A DNA stretch of 64,000 bases from Desulfosalsimonas propionicica (lineage in GTDB: Bacteria; Desulfobacterota; Desulfobacteria; Desulfobacterales; Desulfosalsimonadaceae). Of this stretch, positions 1-8,167 are shown in pieces. Position 1 is the first letter of the stretch; each line of letters starts with the position of its first letter. A model generated the notes under the pieces. The model worked only from the letters and a program-made list of their open reading frames with translations. It did not search any database and had not been told where the DNA came from. The translations under genes were made by a program, and so were the position numbers. The stretch is from positions 53,039-117,038 of the forward strand of contig NZ_JACDUS010000011.1 in NCBI RefSeq assembly GCF_013761005.1. Direction: 5' to 3'.

Positions 1-494
1 TCTTCCGGGTTGACCAGCAGTTCAGCCAGCCGGTAGTCGCCGGCCAGATGCAGGAGGCTGGCATAATCGCGGACATCCAGCGTCGTGAAGCGTTTCAGGG
101 ATTTGTCGATGATTTTCGACAGTCGCCGGTCCACCCAGGGGCTGGCGGCCAGGGCCCAGAGCGCCACCAAACCGGTGATCAGCAGGACAATTTTTAACGC
201 CAGGCCGGCCCCGCCGCCATTCTGCTGCACAAAGGACAGAATCAGAGACGACATGGCCGTGACAATGCCGGCGTTTCCCAACAGCATCAACAGCAGTACG
301 ATCTTGCGCCGGATGGGATGGCCGACCACCATTTCCGATTCTTTGGTTGTGAATCCGGCACCGGTAAAAGCCGATCGTGCCTGGAACCGGGCTGCCTGCC
401 GGCTGAGCCCGGTATGGGTTAGCGCGATGGTGGCAACCCGGGTAATAAGGATGGAAAAAAAAACAATGACCAGCAAAGAAACAATGGCAATCAT
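1..494 (-). CDS. TrkA-C (RCK_C) domain-associated membrane protein, 3' end off the window
   Basis: This partial reading frame starts at an ATG at 494 and runs off the left edge after 164 codons without a stop. The protein opens with a hydrophobic helix (MIAIVSLLVIVFFSILITRV), then a conserved-looking stretch LSRQAARFQARSAFTGAGFT, two further hydrophobic segments around residues 67-87 and 98-118, and a short soluble start ending LLVNPE at the edge. This pattern is that of bacterial membrane proteins annotated as TrkA-C/RCK_C-domain proteins, whose cytosolic C-terminal domain would lie outside the window. A role in cation transport or its regulation is inferred from the family only. An AGGAT sequence about 7 nt upstream of the ATG supports the start. 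Confidence 0.7.
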   Translation of the reverse strand, partial: MIAIVSLLVIVFFSILITRVATIALTHTGLSRQAARFQARSAFTGAGFTTKESEMVVGHPIRRKIVLLLMLLGNAGIVTAMSSLILSFVQQNGGGAGLALKIVLLITGLVALWALAASPWVDRRLSKIIDKSLKRFTTLDVRDYASLLHLAGDYRLAELLVNPE

Positions 495-558
495 TGAAGA
501 TCCTGTATATTTTTTCCGGCGTTGGGATTGGCACATTCAAGCCGGTTTTGCCCCGGGC

Positions 559-1746
559 TTATTCCGCCCCTGCCAGTGCCTGGTCAATATCCTCGACAAT
601 ATCCTCAGGGTCTTCTATGCCAACGGCCAGGCGGATCAGCCCGTCCTTGATGCCCAGTTCCATGCGTTCTTCCGGGGTGTGCATATAATAGCTGATAGTG
701 GCCGGGTGCGTGATCAGCGATTCCACCCCACCCAGGCTCGGGCCGATGCTTAAGATTTTTAGCCGGCTTAAGAAATTGAGCACGTATTCGGCATCGTCTT
801 TGACCTCAAAAGTAACCACTGCGCCAAATCCTTTCATCTGGCGTTTTGCCACGTCATGATGGGGATGGCTGGAAAGCCCGGGGTAATAGACCCGGTTGAT
901 CTTGGCGTTGGCTTCGAGGTGCTCGGCCACCACCTGGGCGTTGCTGTTTAGCCGCTCCATGCGCAAAGGGAATGTTTTGAGCCCGCGGATCAGCAAATAC
1001 GATGAGTTGGGGTCGATCACGCCGCCGGTGATTTTGAGAAATTCCCGGATGGGATCGGTGAGTTCCTTTTTGCCGAGCAAAACCCCGGAGAGCAGGTCGT
1101 TGTGGCCGGCCAGGTACTTAGTGGCGCTGTGGATCACCAGGTGCACACCGTATTCCAGGGGCTTTTGGTTAAACGGTGTGGCGAAGGTGGAATCCGAGAT
1201 CACGGTGATATCCCGTTTGCCGAAGATTTCCGTGAGCCGTTCCAGGTCCATGATGTTTAAATACGGGTTGGTGGGCGACTCGGAGAAAAACACTTTGGTG
1301 TTGGGTTGAATGGCGTTTTCCATGGCCTCGTAGTCGCACATCCGGACTACGGTGCACTCGATATTGTAACGCCCCAGATAGGACTTGCAGAAGTCCAGGG
1401 TGCGCTTGTAGGCGTCATCGGTTATGATCAGGTGATCGCCGGCTTTGAGCAGCATGAAAAGGGAGGTGGTGATGGCGCTCATGCCCGAGGAAAAAAGAAT
1501 GGCATCCTCGGCCTCCTCAAGAGCTGCCAGCTTGCGCTCGGCCGCAAGCTGGGTGGGATGTCCGTACCGGCCGTATTCAAAGCGTTCCATGTCGCCGTCT
1601 GCGAGTTTCCGGATTTCTTCCACGTTTCTGAAGATAAACGTTGAGGTCTGCACTATGGGTGTGGTCACAGACCCGTATTCGTTGAACCGGACCTCGCCGG
1701 AATGAACCGCGCGGGTGGCAATTTTGTTTTTATTGTAGTCATCCAT
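559..1746 (-). CDS. Cys/Met metabolism PLP-dependent enzyme (cystathionine gamma-synthase-like)
   Basis: A 395-residue cytosolic fold-type I PLP enzyme of the trans-sulfuration family. The PLP-binding lysine is K210 in SATKYLAGHND, the phosphate-binding tyrosine motif YGRYGHPT is at 58-65, and FSSGMSA at 85-91 is the second phosphate-binding loop. Length and motifs are complete for the family, which includes cystathionine gamma-synthases, gamma-lyases, homocysteine and O-acetylhomoserine enzymes. The sequence resembles the gamma-synthase branch, but substrate cannot be fixed by eye. An AAGGAG ribosome binding site lies 8 nt before the ATG. The gene stands alone between the TrkA-C-like membrane protein and LemA on the same strand. 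Confidence 0.9.
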   Translation of the reverse strand: MDDYNKNKIATRAVHSGEVRFNEYGSVTTPIVQTSTFIFRNVEEIRKLADGDMERFEYGRYGHPTQLAAERKLAALEEAEDAILFSSGMSAITTSLFMLLKAGDHLIITDDAYKRTLDFCKSYLGRYNIECTVVRMCDYEAMENAIQPNTKVFFSESPTNPYLNIMDLERLTEIFGKRDITVISDSTFATPFNQKPLEYGVHLVIHSATKYLAGHNDLLSGVLLGKKELTDPIREFLKITGGVIDPNSSYLLIRGLKTFPLRMERLNSNAQVVAEHLEANAKINRVYYPGLSSHPHHDVAKRQMKGFGAVVTFEVKDDAEYVLNFLSRLKILSIGPSLGGVESLITHPATISYYMHTPEERMELGIKDGLIRLAVGIEDPEDIVEDIDQALAGAE

Positions 1747-1773
1747 TTAAAAAACTCCTTGTTCAGGCACTAT

Positions 1774-2340
1774 TTATGCCATGTTAAAACTGATTTCCAC
1801 ATCCCGCCGGTGTTCGGGCTCAATCTGCCAGAGCTGCCTGGGTACAAGCTTCATCATGTTGGCCACAAACACGTCCGGAAACTGCTCGATCCGGATATTA
1901 AACAGATTCACGCTGTCGTTGTAAAGCTCCCTGCGGTCGGCTATCTGGTCCTCGAGCTGGGAAACCCGGCTCTGGAGCTGCCGGAAAGCCTGATCCGCCT
2001 TGAGATCCGGATAGTTTTCCACAACGGCAAAAAGCGAGCGCAGGGCCTGGGAAATGGCATTGTTGGCCTCGATCACCTCCGTGCCGCTGCCGGCATTGTC
2101 CAACTGCGCCCGCGCCCGGGTGACGTTTTCCAGCACCGCCCGCTCGTGCTGCATATAACCCTCGCATACCCGGACGAGCTTGGGCAGTTCATCGTAGCGC
2201 TGTTTAAGCAAAACGTCAATGTTGCTCCATGCCCGGTCAATGTTATGCTTCAGCCGCACAAGGCCGTTGAAGATGACAACCAGGTAAATGATCAGTGCGA
2301 CAATCACCCCTAGAAGAATCAACAGGATAATAGTGCTCAT
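1774..2340 (-). CDS. LemA family protein
   Basis: A 188-residue protein with one N-terminal membrane helix (about residues 3-25) followed by a long all-helical cytosol- or periplasm-exposed bundle. The hallmark LemA features are present: FNGLVRLKHNIDRAWSNIDVLLKQRYDELPKLV after the helix, a helical YMQHERAVLENVTRARAQ segment and FNIRIEQFPDVFVANMM near the end. The biochemical role of LemA proteins is poorly defined. It follows the GIDE-like gene on the same strand with a 45-nt gap, an arrangement known for LemA genes, so the two proteins probably act together at the membrane. An AAGGAA ribosome binding site precedes the ATG. Confidence 0.9.
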   Translation of the reverse strand: MSTIILLILLGVIVALIIYLVVIFNGLVRLKHNIDRAWSNIDVLLKQRYDELPKLVRVCEGYMQHERAVLENVTRARAQLDNAGSGTEVIEANNAISQALRSLFAVVENYPDLKADQAFRQLQSRVSQLEDQIADRRELYNDSVNLFNIRIEQFPDVFVANMMKLVPRQLWQIEPEHRRDVEISFNMA

Positions 2341-2385
2341 GGGTTTTGTTCCTTTTCAGGTTCAAGGTTCTGGATTTAAGGTTTT

Positions 2386-4353
2386 TCATCCGTGGTAAAG
2401 ACGGATGAGCAGCTGCAGGCCGAGCCCGGCAACCGCAAGACCGCCCGGCAGCAGAAGCCAGGTGCGCAGGGCCAGTTTTCGGATGATGGCCGATTCAGAG
2501 TCTGCGATGATAAACGGCATCATGGCCAGTTTGTGTTTTTTGATCACCGGCCGCTCGCCGGGGCTTGTGCCGCCGGCCAAAGATTCGGCATGCAGCCGGG
2601 TTTCCATGTCCGTGCGGGCGGCCTCCCATTCATGTTCGTCAATTCGGCCGTCGTTGTTGGTGTCGTATTGGGCAAGGGCGTCGGGATTAGATTTGAGCGC
2701 CCGAAGGCGGGCGATGAGCCGCTGCCTGAAGGCCGGGCCGGTGCGTTCGGTTCCGGCGGCGCCCAGCACATAGATCCGGGCGCCTTCAGCAATCAGGGTT
2801 TCGATGATTTTTGTGCCCCTGTCCCGGAGATCCGGGGCCAGCCACATTCCCTGTCCGCCCCAAAACTCCTGGCGGCTTTTGTCCGCAAGCATGAGCGCGC
2901 CCCTGGGCCGCACCAGAATCCGGCCGGTTTCATCCTCCAGGTAAAAGGGCAGGGCCCCGGAGCGGGCAATTTTTTCCACCCGCCACTTGTTTCCCTTTGA
3001 AGTGCGCACCCGCCGCAGGTAGGTGCACCAGTAATAAATGCACTTGGTTTTGCTGTGGGGCGAGCGCAGATCATAATATTGGCGGGCCCGGCCCTCGAGC
3101 TCGGCCGTGCCCATGGCCATCGAACGAACCCGGGAAGTGGGAGTGTTTTCAACCATTCGTTTGTAGTGCAGCATCACAAGAGAATAGAAGAAAAGCCACA
3201 GGCCGGCGGTGATCAGACCGACGCCGGCCAAAGTGTTCCAGAAAACCGGGTGGTCAAAGCGCTGGAGGTTGAAAAAACACCATAAAACCCCCATCACCAC
3301 GAAAACCCCGCCCATGATGAACTCGTGAGGCGCGTTTGCGAAATAGCCCCTGATACCCGAAGAATCGGCCTCCGGCGGCGGTTTGGGTTTGGCCTCCCGG
3401 GGTGAAGACGAATCGTGCGGGGTCGAAAAATCCTGCTCATTTTCGGATGCTTGCGCAGCCCTGCCAGACCGTGTGAGCCCTGGGATGCCGGCAAAACCGG
3501 CAATACCAGCGGGTTTGCGGGTCTGCCGGAAAACGCCGGCCCGGGCTGCGGCCACCATGTAGCGGGTATAGCGGTTTAAGGCGGTCAGGATTTTTTTTTG
3601 TCCGCTTTGATAATCGGGCACGGCCCCGGGCAGGCGGGCGGCGCCAAAAAAATGATCCGTGACTGCTGAGCCGGCGGGTTTTGTGGCAATGGCCATCAGG
3701 TTGCGAAAATTGACGGCTGCACTAAGGTCCATATGGTTTTGCATGCTGGGGTAGGAAAACCTTGTATGATCCACAAACACCCCTGCAGGGGGTTCCTCCT
3801 GGTTGATTTTGCAGATCACGGCTACTGGCGCGGCCGCTGATATGCGTTTCAATGCCTGGTCAAAATTTCTGCCGGCTGACCCGGCCTCCATAAAAAGAGA
3901 CAGATTTGGCTTTTCCACGGCTTTTCCCGAAAGATCGGCAACAATCACGAGAAGATCGGTCTTTTTGTCGATTGTGAGCACCGCATTGTCCTGCCGGTCG
4001 TAAAACACCACAGCGGAGTCGGCAATGCTGACTTTTCTGGCAGTGGGCAGCCGCAATCGGCTCCTCACGGCCGATTCGGGCACCTGTACCGCTGCAAGGC
4101 CCATGTTCTGGATTTGCCGGACGCACTGGCTTATTTTTTCCGGCCCCGGGTCCGGACTCAGCCGGGTAAGGCCCCGGCCTGCAAGCCTGTAGCGCAGATC
4201 TCCGGCCTGAATGCCCGAGATCTCCGATAATCGCCCGAGCAGATCATTGGCGTTTTCAGGCAGGTTTTCAAAGGGGAAAAAAAGCAGAATGGGGTGGCCT
4301 GAATCGGCATTTTTGAGGTTTTCAGGGCTGGTTTTTGGATCAGGCGTTGGCAT
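2386..4353 (-). CDS. GIDE-like (MUL1/BAM-domain) membrane protein with EF-hand
   Basis: A large membrane protein immediately upstream of LemA. Numbered from a possible TTG start at 4407, residues 40-130 form a predicted alpha/beta module, 280-350 a proline- and charge-rich linker, and two membrane helices lie at about 365-380 and 391-413. The region 425-550 matches the GIDE domain of mitochondrial MUL1/MAPL and its prokaryotic homologues. A canonical EF-hand loop starts at D582 (DTNNDGRIDEHE), and a last membrane helix lies at 650-670. No RING finger is seen, so ubiquitin-ligase activity should not be assumed. The ATG at 4353 overlaps the end of the STAS gene by 14 nt and is preferred; the TTG at 4407 would add 18 residues. 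Confidence 0.75.
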   Translation of the reverse strand: MPTPDPKTSPENLKNADSGHPILLFFPFENLPENANDLLGRLSEISGIQAGDLRYRLAGRGLTRLSPDPGPEKISQCVRQIQNMGLAAVQVPESAVRSRLRLPTARKVSIADSAVVFYDRQDNAVLTIDKKTDLLVIVADLSGKAVEKPNLSLFMEAGSAGRNFDQALKRISAAAPVAVICKINQEEPPAGVFVDHTRFSYPSMQNHMDLSAAVNFRNLMAIATKPAGSAVTDHFFGAARLPGAVPDYQSGQKKILTALNRYTRYMVAAARAGVFRQTRKPAGIAGFAGIPGLTRSGRAAQASENEQDFSTPHDSSSPREAKPKPPPEADSSGIRGYFANAPHEFIMGGVFVVMGVLWCFFNLQRFDHPVFWNTLAGVGLITAGLWLFFYSLVMLHYKRMVENTPTSRVRSMAMGTAELEGRARQYYDLRSPHSKTKCIYYWCTYLRRVRTSKGNKWRVEKIARSGALPFYLEDETGRILVRPRGALMLADKSRQEFWGGQGMWLAPDLRDRGTKIIETLIAEGARIYVLGAAGTERTGPAFRQRLIARLRALKSNPDALAQYDTNNDGRIDEHEWEAARTDMETRLHAESLAGGTSPGERPVIKKHKLAMMPFIIADSESAIIRKLALRTWLLLPGGLAVAGLGLQLLIRLYHG

Positions 4354-4696
4354 CGGAGTTGCGGTCAAAGGCTTCGAGGGCGGTTTTGCGGTTTTCGTGG
4401 ATTCCAACCAGTGTGTCGAGGCGAACCAGTTTAAACAATTGATACAGGTTGGGCTTCACCGAGAAAAGCCTCAGTTCGCCGCTGTTTTGATGAATGGCCC
4501 GAAGGCAGGAAAGCATTGCCCCCACCCCGGAGCTGTCCATGAATTTTACCTTGCCCATGTCTATGGCCACTTTCCGGTGTTTTTCCACCAGGGGCAGCAG
4601 GTCTGCCTTGAGTTCAAGGGCATTGCCGGCGTCAACTGCGCTGTCCAGCACTTTGACAACCAGCAGATCATTGATGGTTTCACTTTTAAGCCGCAT
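4340..4696 (-). CDS. STAS domain anti-sigma factor antagonist
   Basis: A 118-residue single-domain STAS protein of the SpoIIAA/RsbV type. The signature VAIDMGKVKFMDSSGVGAML carries the serine (S56 in DSSG) that partner anti-sigma kinases phosphorylate in this family. The reading frame is open further upstream to 4870, but those residues do not resemble STAS and reach toward the palindromic repeat, so the ATG at 4696 is chosen. It overlaps the downstream GIDE-like gene, suggesting translational coupling. No partner kinase or sigma factor gene lies nearby, so its target is unknown. Confidence 0.85.
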   Translation of the reverse strand: MRLKSETINDLLVVKVLDSAVDAGNALELKADLLPLVEKHRKVAIDMGKVKFMDSSGVGAMLSCLRAIHQNSGELRLFSVKPNLYQLFKLVRLDTLVGIHENRKTALEAFDRNSDANA

Positions 4697-4879
4697 GGAT
4701 AAACACGTCCTGTAGGCAGCAGGTATGGTTTTGTTTCCGGTTTTTTTAAACAATTCGAAATCGCCAGCCTTGCTTATATCATATTTCATATGCGATGCAA
4801 AAGGGGCAATGTCAATGATGTTCTTGCATGCCAACGGGTTTATGGATATGATATGCCCGTATTTCAGCAAACCAGGGAA

Positions 4880-5030
4880 GATGGCACCGTAAAAAGTTTG
4901 ATTTCAGATGGCGCCGTAAAAACTTTAAGATCAAGGCTTGCGCAATTTCAAAGAATGCAGAGTACTTAGCCGTACGTGAAATTCTGAGAAGTTGCGCGTA
5001 ACGCAGATGTTGGACTTTTACGGCGCCATC
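4880..5030. repeat. Palindromic dispersed repeat, family 1, copy A
   Basis: An imperfect palindrome of about 124 bp (4907-5030) bounded by inverted copies of GATGGCGCCGTAAAAA, with an internal inverted repeat of the type GCGCAATTTC ... GAAATT-TGCGC. An additional end-like sequence GATGGCACCGTAAAAAGT sits just outside the left end at 4880. The same element recurs at about 8747, 36242, 37656 (truncated) and 57860. No coding capacity is seen. This copy ends 21 bp before the start codon of the next gene. Confidence 0.85.
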
Positions 5031-5051
5031 AAGGAAAGGAAACCGGAATAT

Positions 5052-5750
5052 ATGCTTCAGCAGATTACTTCCTGCGATGAAACCCAGTGTTTTGTGGTGG
5101 CCGAACATTTTTTGGATTTTTTTTCAGATGATCCCGAGGTTAACAAATTTGACCGGGTGATCCTCGACGTGTCCCGGGTCTATGATACGGCCATCCTGGT
5201 GGGCGCCATGGCTGCGTCTAAGTATATTCAGCCGCCTGTGCAGCCCCGGGTGACATTTGATGTGGACGTGCTGCTGGAGGAAGCTGATTTTGAGGCATTT
5301 CTCGAAGATGACATTGCTTCGGAAAAATCGGTCGTGCTTGATCAATGCTTTGAGACCTCCGATTCTGCCGGCCACAGCCTGCGTCATCGAAAAACCCGGC
5401 TTTATGTGGATTTTTTGTCTGCTGAAAGCCGCCCGGTTTCCGGAAAGCTCATGCGCTGGATTCTGGAAAACCGGGAGAAATCCACCAATATTCTCAGTTT
5501 TGGCGGCCGGGGCATCAGTATCTTAAAGCCCGAGTATATCATTGCCATGAAGCTGCACCGCTACACCAAGGATCCCCGGTCTGAAAAGGGGCTTTCAGAT
5601 CGCCTGGATATTGTAAAAATGTTAAAAACCCATCACGGATACCCCCACGTCATTGATACGGAAAAGATCCCGACGTTGCTCAGGCGGCGGGAGATTCCGC
5701 ATTTTGAGGAAATGATGGCGGACGTGGAGCAGGAAATGCGGGCTGCATAA
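5052..5750 (+). CDS. Nucleotidyltransferase-like protein of unknown function
   Basis: A 232-residue soluble protein. The segment around residues 50-70 (PRVTFDVDVLL) followed by RLYVDFLSA and the helical stretch LKPEYIIAMKLHRYTKDPRSEKGLSDRLDIVKML is reminiscent of nucleotidyltransferase-fold proteins of the AbiEii/MNT group, but the usual GSxxxxD signature is not obvious, so activity is uncertain. The frame is open back to 4992, through the palindromic repeat. The ATG at 5052 is chosen because an AGGAAAGGAAACC sequence precedes it and because upstream codons would be encoded by the repeat (alternative ATG at 5007). It stands alone between the repeat and a J-domain gene. Confidence 0.6.
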   Translation: MLQQITSCDETQCFVVAEHFLDFFSDDPEVNKFDRVILDVSRVYDTAILVGAMAASKYIQPPVQPRVTFDVDVLLEEADFEAFLEDDIASEKSVVLDQCFETSDSAGHSLRHRKTRLYVDFLSAESRPVSGKLMRWILENREKSTNILSFGGRGISILKPEYIIAMKLHRYTKDPRSEKGLSDRLDIVKMLKTHHGYPHVIDTEKIPTLLRRREIPHFEEMMADVEQEMRAA

Positions 5751-5848
5751 AAATTGACGAACCGGTTTGGATTGTTTATATTTTTTATAAATTCTGGCTG
5801 ATCCAATGAAAGGAAAATTTTACAAGGTGCATCAGGAGGGTATGGATT

Positions 5849-6235
5849 ATGGCAAGGAGTTATTACGCCATTCTCGGCATCCCTGCCGATGCCAGCCATG
5901 AAGAGGTCAAGACCGCCTACCGCCGCCTGGCCAAACAGTATCACCCCGATCACGCCGGCGGCGACAGCCGCAAATTCAGAGATGTTCAGGAAGCCTATTC
6001 GGTGCTGGCCGATTCAGCAAAGCGCAGGGAGTATGAGCGGCACCGGGAGACCGGAGAGGTCCGGGTGCGCACGGCTTCATCCCAAAGATCCGGCCCTGCA
6101 CGCTTTGATGCCGAACCGCTGATACCGGAGCGCGGGTCACAGCATGCCCGCAACCCGGGAAAAGTAAGGATGTACGGCACGTTTCAACCCGCCGGGGATG
6201 ATTTGTTTGAATGGATTTTGCGAAATTTTTTTTAA
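5849..6235 (+). CDS. Short J-domain (DnaJ-type) protein
   Basis: A 128-residue protein with a full N-terminal J domain at residues 4-66. The essential HPD motif lies in QYHPDHAGG at about 32-34, and the domain ends in FRDVQEAYSVLADSAKRREYE. The remaining 60 residues are low-complexity and basic, and there is no zinc-finger or C-terminal substrate-binding domain, so it is a class III J protein that would stimulate a DnaK ATPase rather than act as canonical DnaJ. An AGGAGGG ribosome binding site precedes the ATG. It ends 50 bp before the start of the SYLF gene. Confidence 0.88.
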   Translation: MARSYYAILGIPADASHEEVKTAYRRLAKQYHPDHAGGDSRKFRDVQEAYSVLADSAKRREYERHRETGEVRVRTASSQRSGPARFDAEPLIPERGSQHARNPGKVRMYGTFQPAGDDLFEWILRNFF

Positions 6236-6285
6236 GGCTTGGCAGCTGTTGCCGCCGTTTTATTCAAAACAAGGGGAGAATGCAG

Positions 6286-6978
6286 ATGAAACAGGTATTG
6301 ACGGGATATGCAGGCTGGATCATGGCGGCTGTGACCGTGTGTGTGCTGATCGCCGGAAGCACGGCTGTGGCGGGCAACAGCCGGGAGGTGAAAATTCTTC
6401 AAAACAGCATTGAGGTTCTTGAAGATCTCCGTGCCATTCCGGAAAATAGGATTCCGCCGGCTCTTCTTAACGAGGCCGAGGCCATTGCCGTAATTCCAAG
6501 CGTCTACAAGCTTGGTTTTATCATCGGCGGCCGCTACGGCAGCGGAGTGGTTGCGGTGCGCGATGATGCGGGCAACTGGAAAAATCCCTTTTTCATCAAA
6601 CTTTACGGAGGCAGCATTGGTTGGCAGATCGGGGCCCAGTCCACGGATTTGGTTCTGGTGTTTAAAAGCCGCAAGGCCGTTGATCAGATCAAAAACGGGC
6701 GATTTACCGTGGGAGCGGACGCTTCCGTGGCGGCCGGGCCCGTGGGCCGGCAGGCGGGTGCGGCAACGGATGTGACCTTGAAATCCGAGATTTATTCCTA
6801 CAGCCGGAGCCGGGGGGCATTTGCAGGCCTGTCCCTGGAAGGGGCCGCACTCCAGGTCGACCACACGGCCACCTGGAATCTGTATGAGGAAACCGTGGAC
6901 CGCATTGATGCGCTCCGGGAAGTCCCGGAGCCGGCCCGGTTGTATAAGGATGTGCTGGAAAAGCATGTCACCGGATAG
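6286..6978 (+). CDS. SYLF (Ysc84) domain lipid-binding protein, secreted
   Basis: A 230-residue protein with an N-terminal signal peptide (hydrophobic core about residues 10-27, cleavage likely near TAVAG) and a complete SYLF domain. Conserved blocks include AEAIAVIPSVYKLGFIIGGRYGSGVV, a WKNPFFIKLYGGSIGWQIGAQSTDLVLVF segment and a RGAFAGLSLEGAAL block near the end. Family members bind phosphoinositides or lipids; the role of periplasmic bacterial versions is not established. The frame opens at 6211, but the ATG at 6286, preceded by GGGGAG and giving a clean signal peptide, is the better start. It follows the J-domain gene closely. Confidence 0.85.
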   Translation: MKQVLTGYAGWIMAAVTVCVLIAGSTAVAGNSREVKILQNSIEVLEDLRAIPENRIPPALLNEAEAIAVIPSVYKLGFIIGGRYGSGVVAVRDDAGNWKNPFFIKLYGGSIGWQIGAQSTDLVLVFKSRKAVDQIKNGRFTVGADASVAAGPVGRQAGAATDVTLKSEIYSYSRSRGAFAGLSLEGAALQVDHTATWNLYEETVDRIDALREVPEPARLYKDVLEKHVTG

Positions 6979-7265
6979 TTTCCGGGTTTGAGAAACGGGA
7001 TTGTCCGGCAAAGGTGTATTTGTCCTGCCGGGATGTCCATGGTTTTAAACATTGACATAAACGTTGATTTCTGTCATACATATAATGTTGTGGTAAAGAG
7101 CATTTTTGCGGCGGGTCTTTGTGATTTTTTTTCAGGCCCGCCTTTCCTGTTTGCTTGCCCTTCAAGGACCGGGCCCGGTCCGACGCTTTTCCGCTGATTG
7201 TGTGGCGGATTAACGGAAACAGCGCCATTGCCATAAATGCCACCCAAGCAGAGGAGAATTCTTAT

Positions 7266-7538
7266 ATGAACATGTACATCGGCAACCTTGCCTATAATGT
7301 GACCGAAGAAGACTTAAAAGGCGCTTTTGCCGAATTCGGCACCATTGAAAGTGTCAATGTTGTAAAAGACCGCTTTTCAGGCCAGTCCAAGGGATTTGGT
7401 TTTGTGGACATGCCGGACAATTCAGAGGCGGACCGCGCCATCAAGGCACTAAACGGCATCCAGATCAAAGGCCGTTCCATCAAGATCAGCCAGTCCAACC
7501 AGAAAACCCGCGGCCGCAAAAAACAGCGCCGCAGATAG
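7266..7538 (+). CDS. Single-RRM RNA-binding protein
   Basis: A 90-residue protein that is essentially one RNA-recognition motif. RNP2 (MYIGNL, residues 3-8) and RNP1 (KGFGFVDM, about 42-49) are both intact, followed by a basic arginine- and lysine-rich tail RGRKKQRRR. Such small RRM proteins are common in cyanobacteria and Desulfobacterota and are often induced by cold; regulation here is not known. The ATG at 7266 has GAGGAG upstream. The preceding 287 bp non-coding leader contains TTGACA at 7052 and TATAAT at 7081, but their spacing (23 bp) is too long for a simple sigma-70 promoter. Confidence 0.9.
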   Translation: MNMYIGNLAYNVTEEDLKGAFAEFGTIESVNVVKDRFSGQSKGFGFVDMPDNSEADRAIKALNGIQIKGRSIKISQSNQKTRGRKKQRRR

Positions 7539-7653
7539 TGAGCATCCGTCCATGCCGGCCCCGGCCCTTGCCCCTGCATCCCTGTTTATGCGTCTGAACC
7601 TGCCGCGCCTGCTGGCCCGTTACCGAATCCGGTGCGCGGCAGAGGGAGACTGC

Positions 7654-8055
7654 ATGGCATATTTCATTGTCAGCCGGGCCAGCGGCAGGGAAATCTCCCG
7701 GGACCTGATGATTTCCCTGAACCGCTTTTCCCGGCGAATCGAAATCATCCGGTTTTATCCCCAGTTTTACACCCGGCCGGACACCAAATTTTTTTCCGCC
7801 GCCAGTCTTTATCTGATGATTCATCATTTTGCGCAGTTTTTCAGGATTGCCGAAGCGCATCAGGTTTTTGTCCGCACGCGGCCGGAGATCTACGCCCGGT
7901 TTTACCGATCCCTCCTGGATTTCAATTTCCATCCCGTCTTTGAGATGGCCGGCACCATCGATCTGGCTGCTGATTACGTCAGATCCGATATTGACACCTC
8001 CATGGTGGCGTCAGTGCCTTCTGCAGACCAGCACGCTGCATTCATGGTCGCCTGA
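7654..8055 (+). CDS. Protein of unknown function (possible acyltransferase fold)
   Basis: A 133-residue reading frame starting at an ATG with GGGAGA upstream; the frame extends back to 7552 but those residues look random. It is rich in aromatic residues and arginine. The segment RTRPEIYARFYRSLLDFNFHPV is reminiscent of the end of GNAT-like N-acyl amino acid synthases, where a pattern of HxxFYxxLGF type occurs, but this is only a weak hint. No membrane segment or signal peptide is visible. It lies 112 bp before the NusG-like gene and could be co-transcribed with it. Confidence 0.45.
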   Translation: MAYFIVSRASGREISRDLMISLNRFSRRIEIIRFYPQFYTRPDTKFFSAASLYLMIHHFAQFFRIAEAHQVFVRTRPEIYARFYRSLLDFNFHPVFEMAGTIDLAADYVRSDIDTSMVASVPSADQHAAFMVA

Positions 8056-8167
8056 ACCCACGGACACCGGATCAGATATTTTTTGCAGCTGGTCTCCCGA
8101 GCCCTTGCGCATTGTGGCATCATGGTATGGAACCATGCCATTTATCTGGATAAGAAAGGTTTGTCGT

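Noticed and set aside
85..753. 222-codon plus-strand open frame at the left edge
   Set aside because: It is antisense to the TrkA-C-type membrane protein and the PLP enzyme; its composition is that of a shadow frame.
7052..7086. Sigma-70 promoter before the RNA-binding protein gene (TTGACA and TATAAT)
   Set aside because: The two elements are 23 bp apart, too far for a standard promoter, so it is only mentioned, not listed.
7122..7142. GCGGGTC/GGCCCGC pairing in the leader of the RNA-binding protein gene as a terminator
   Set aside because: The loop is about 17-20 nt and no T-run follows; a cold-responsive leader structure is possible but not supported.
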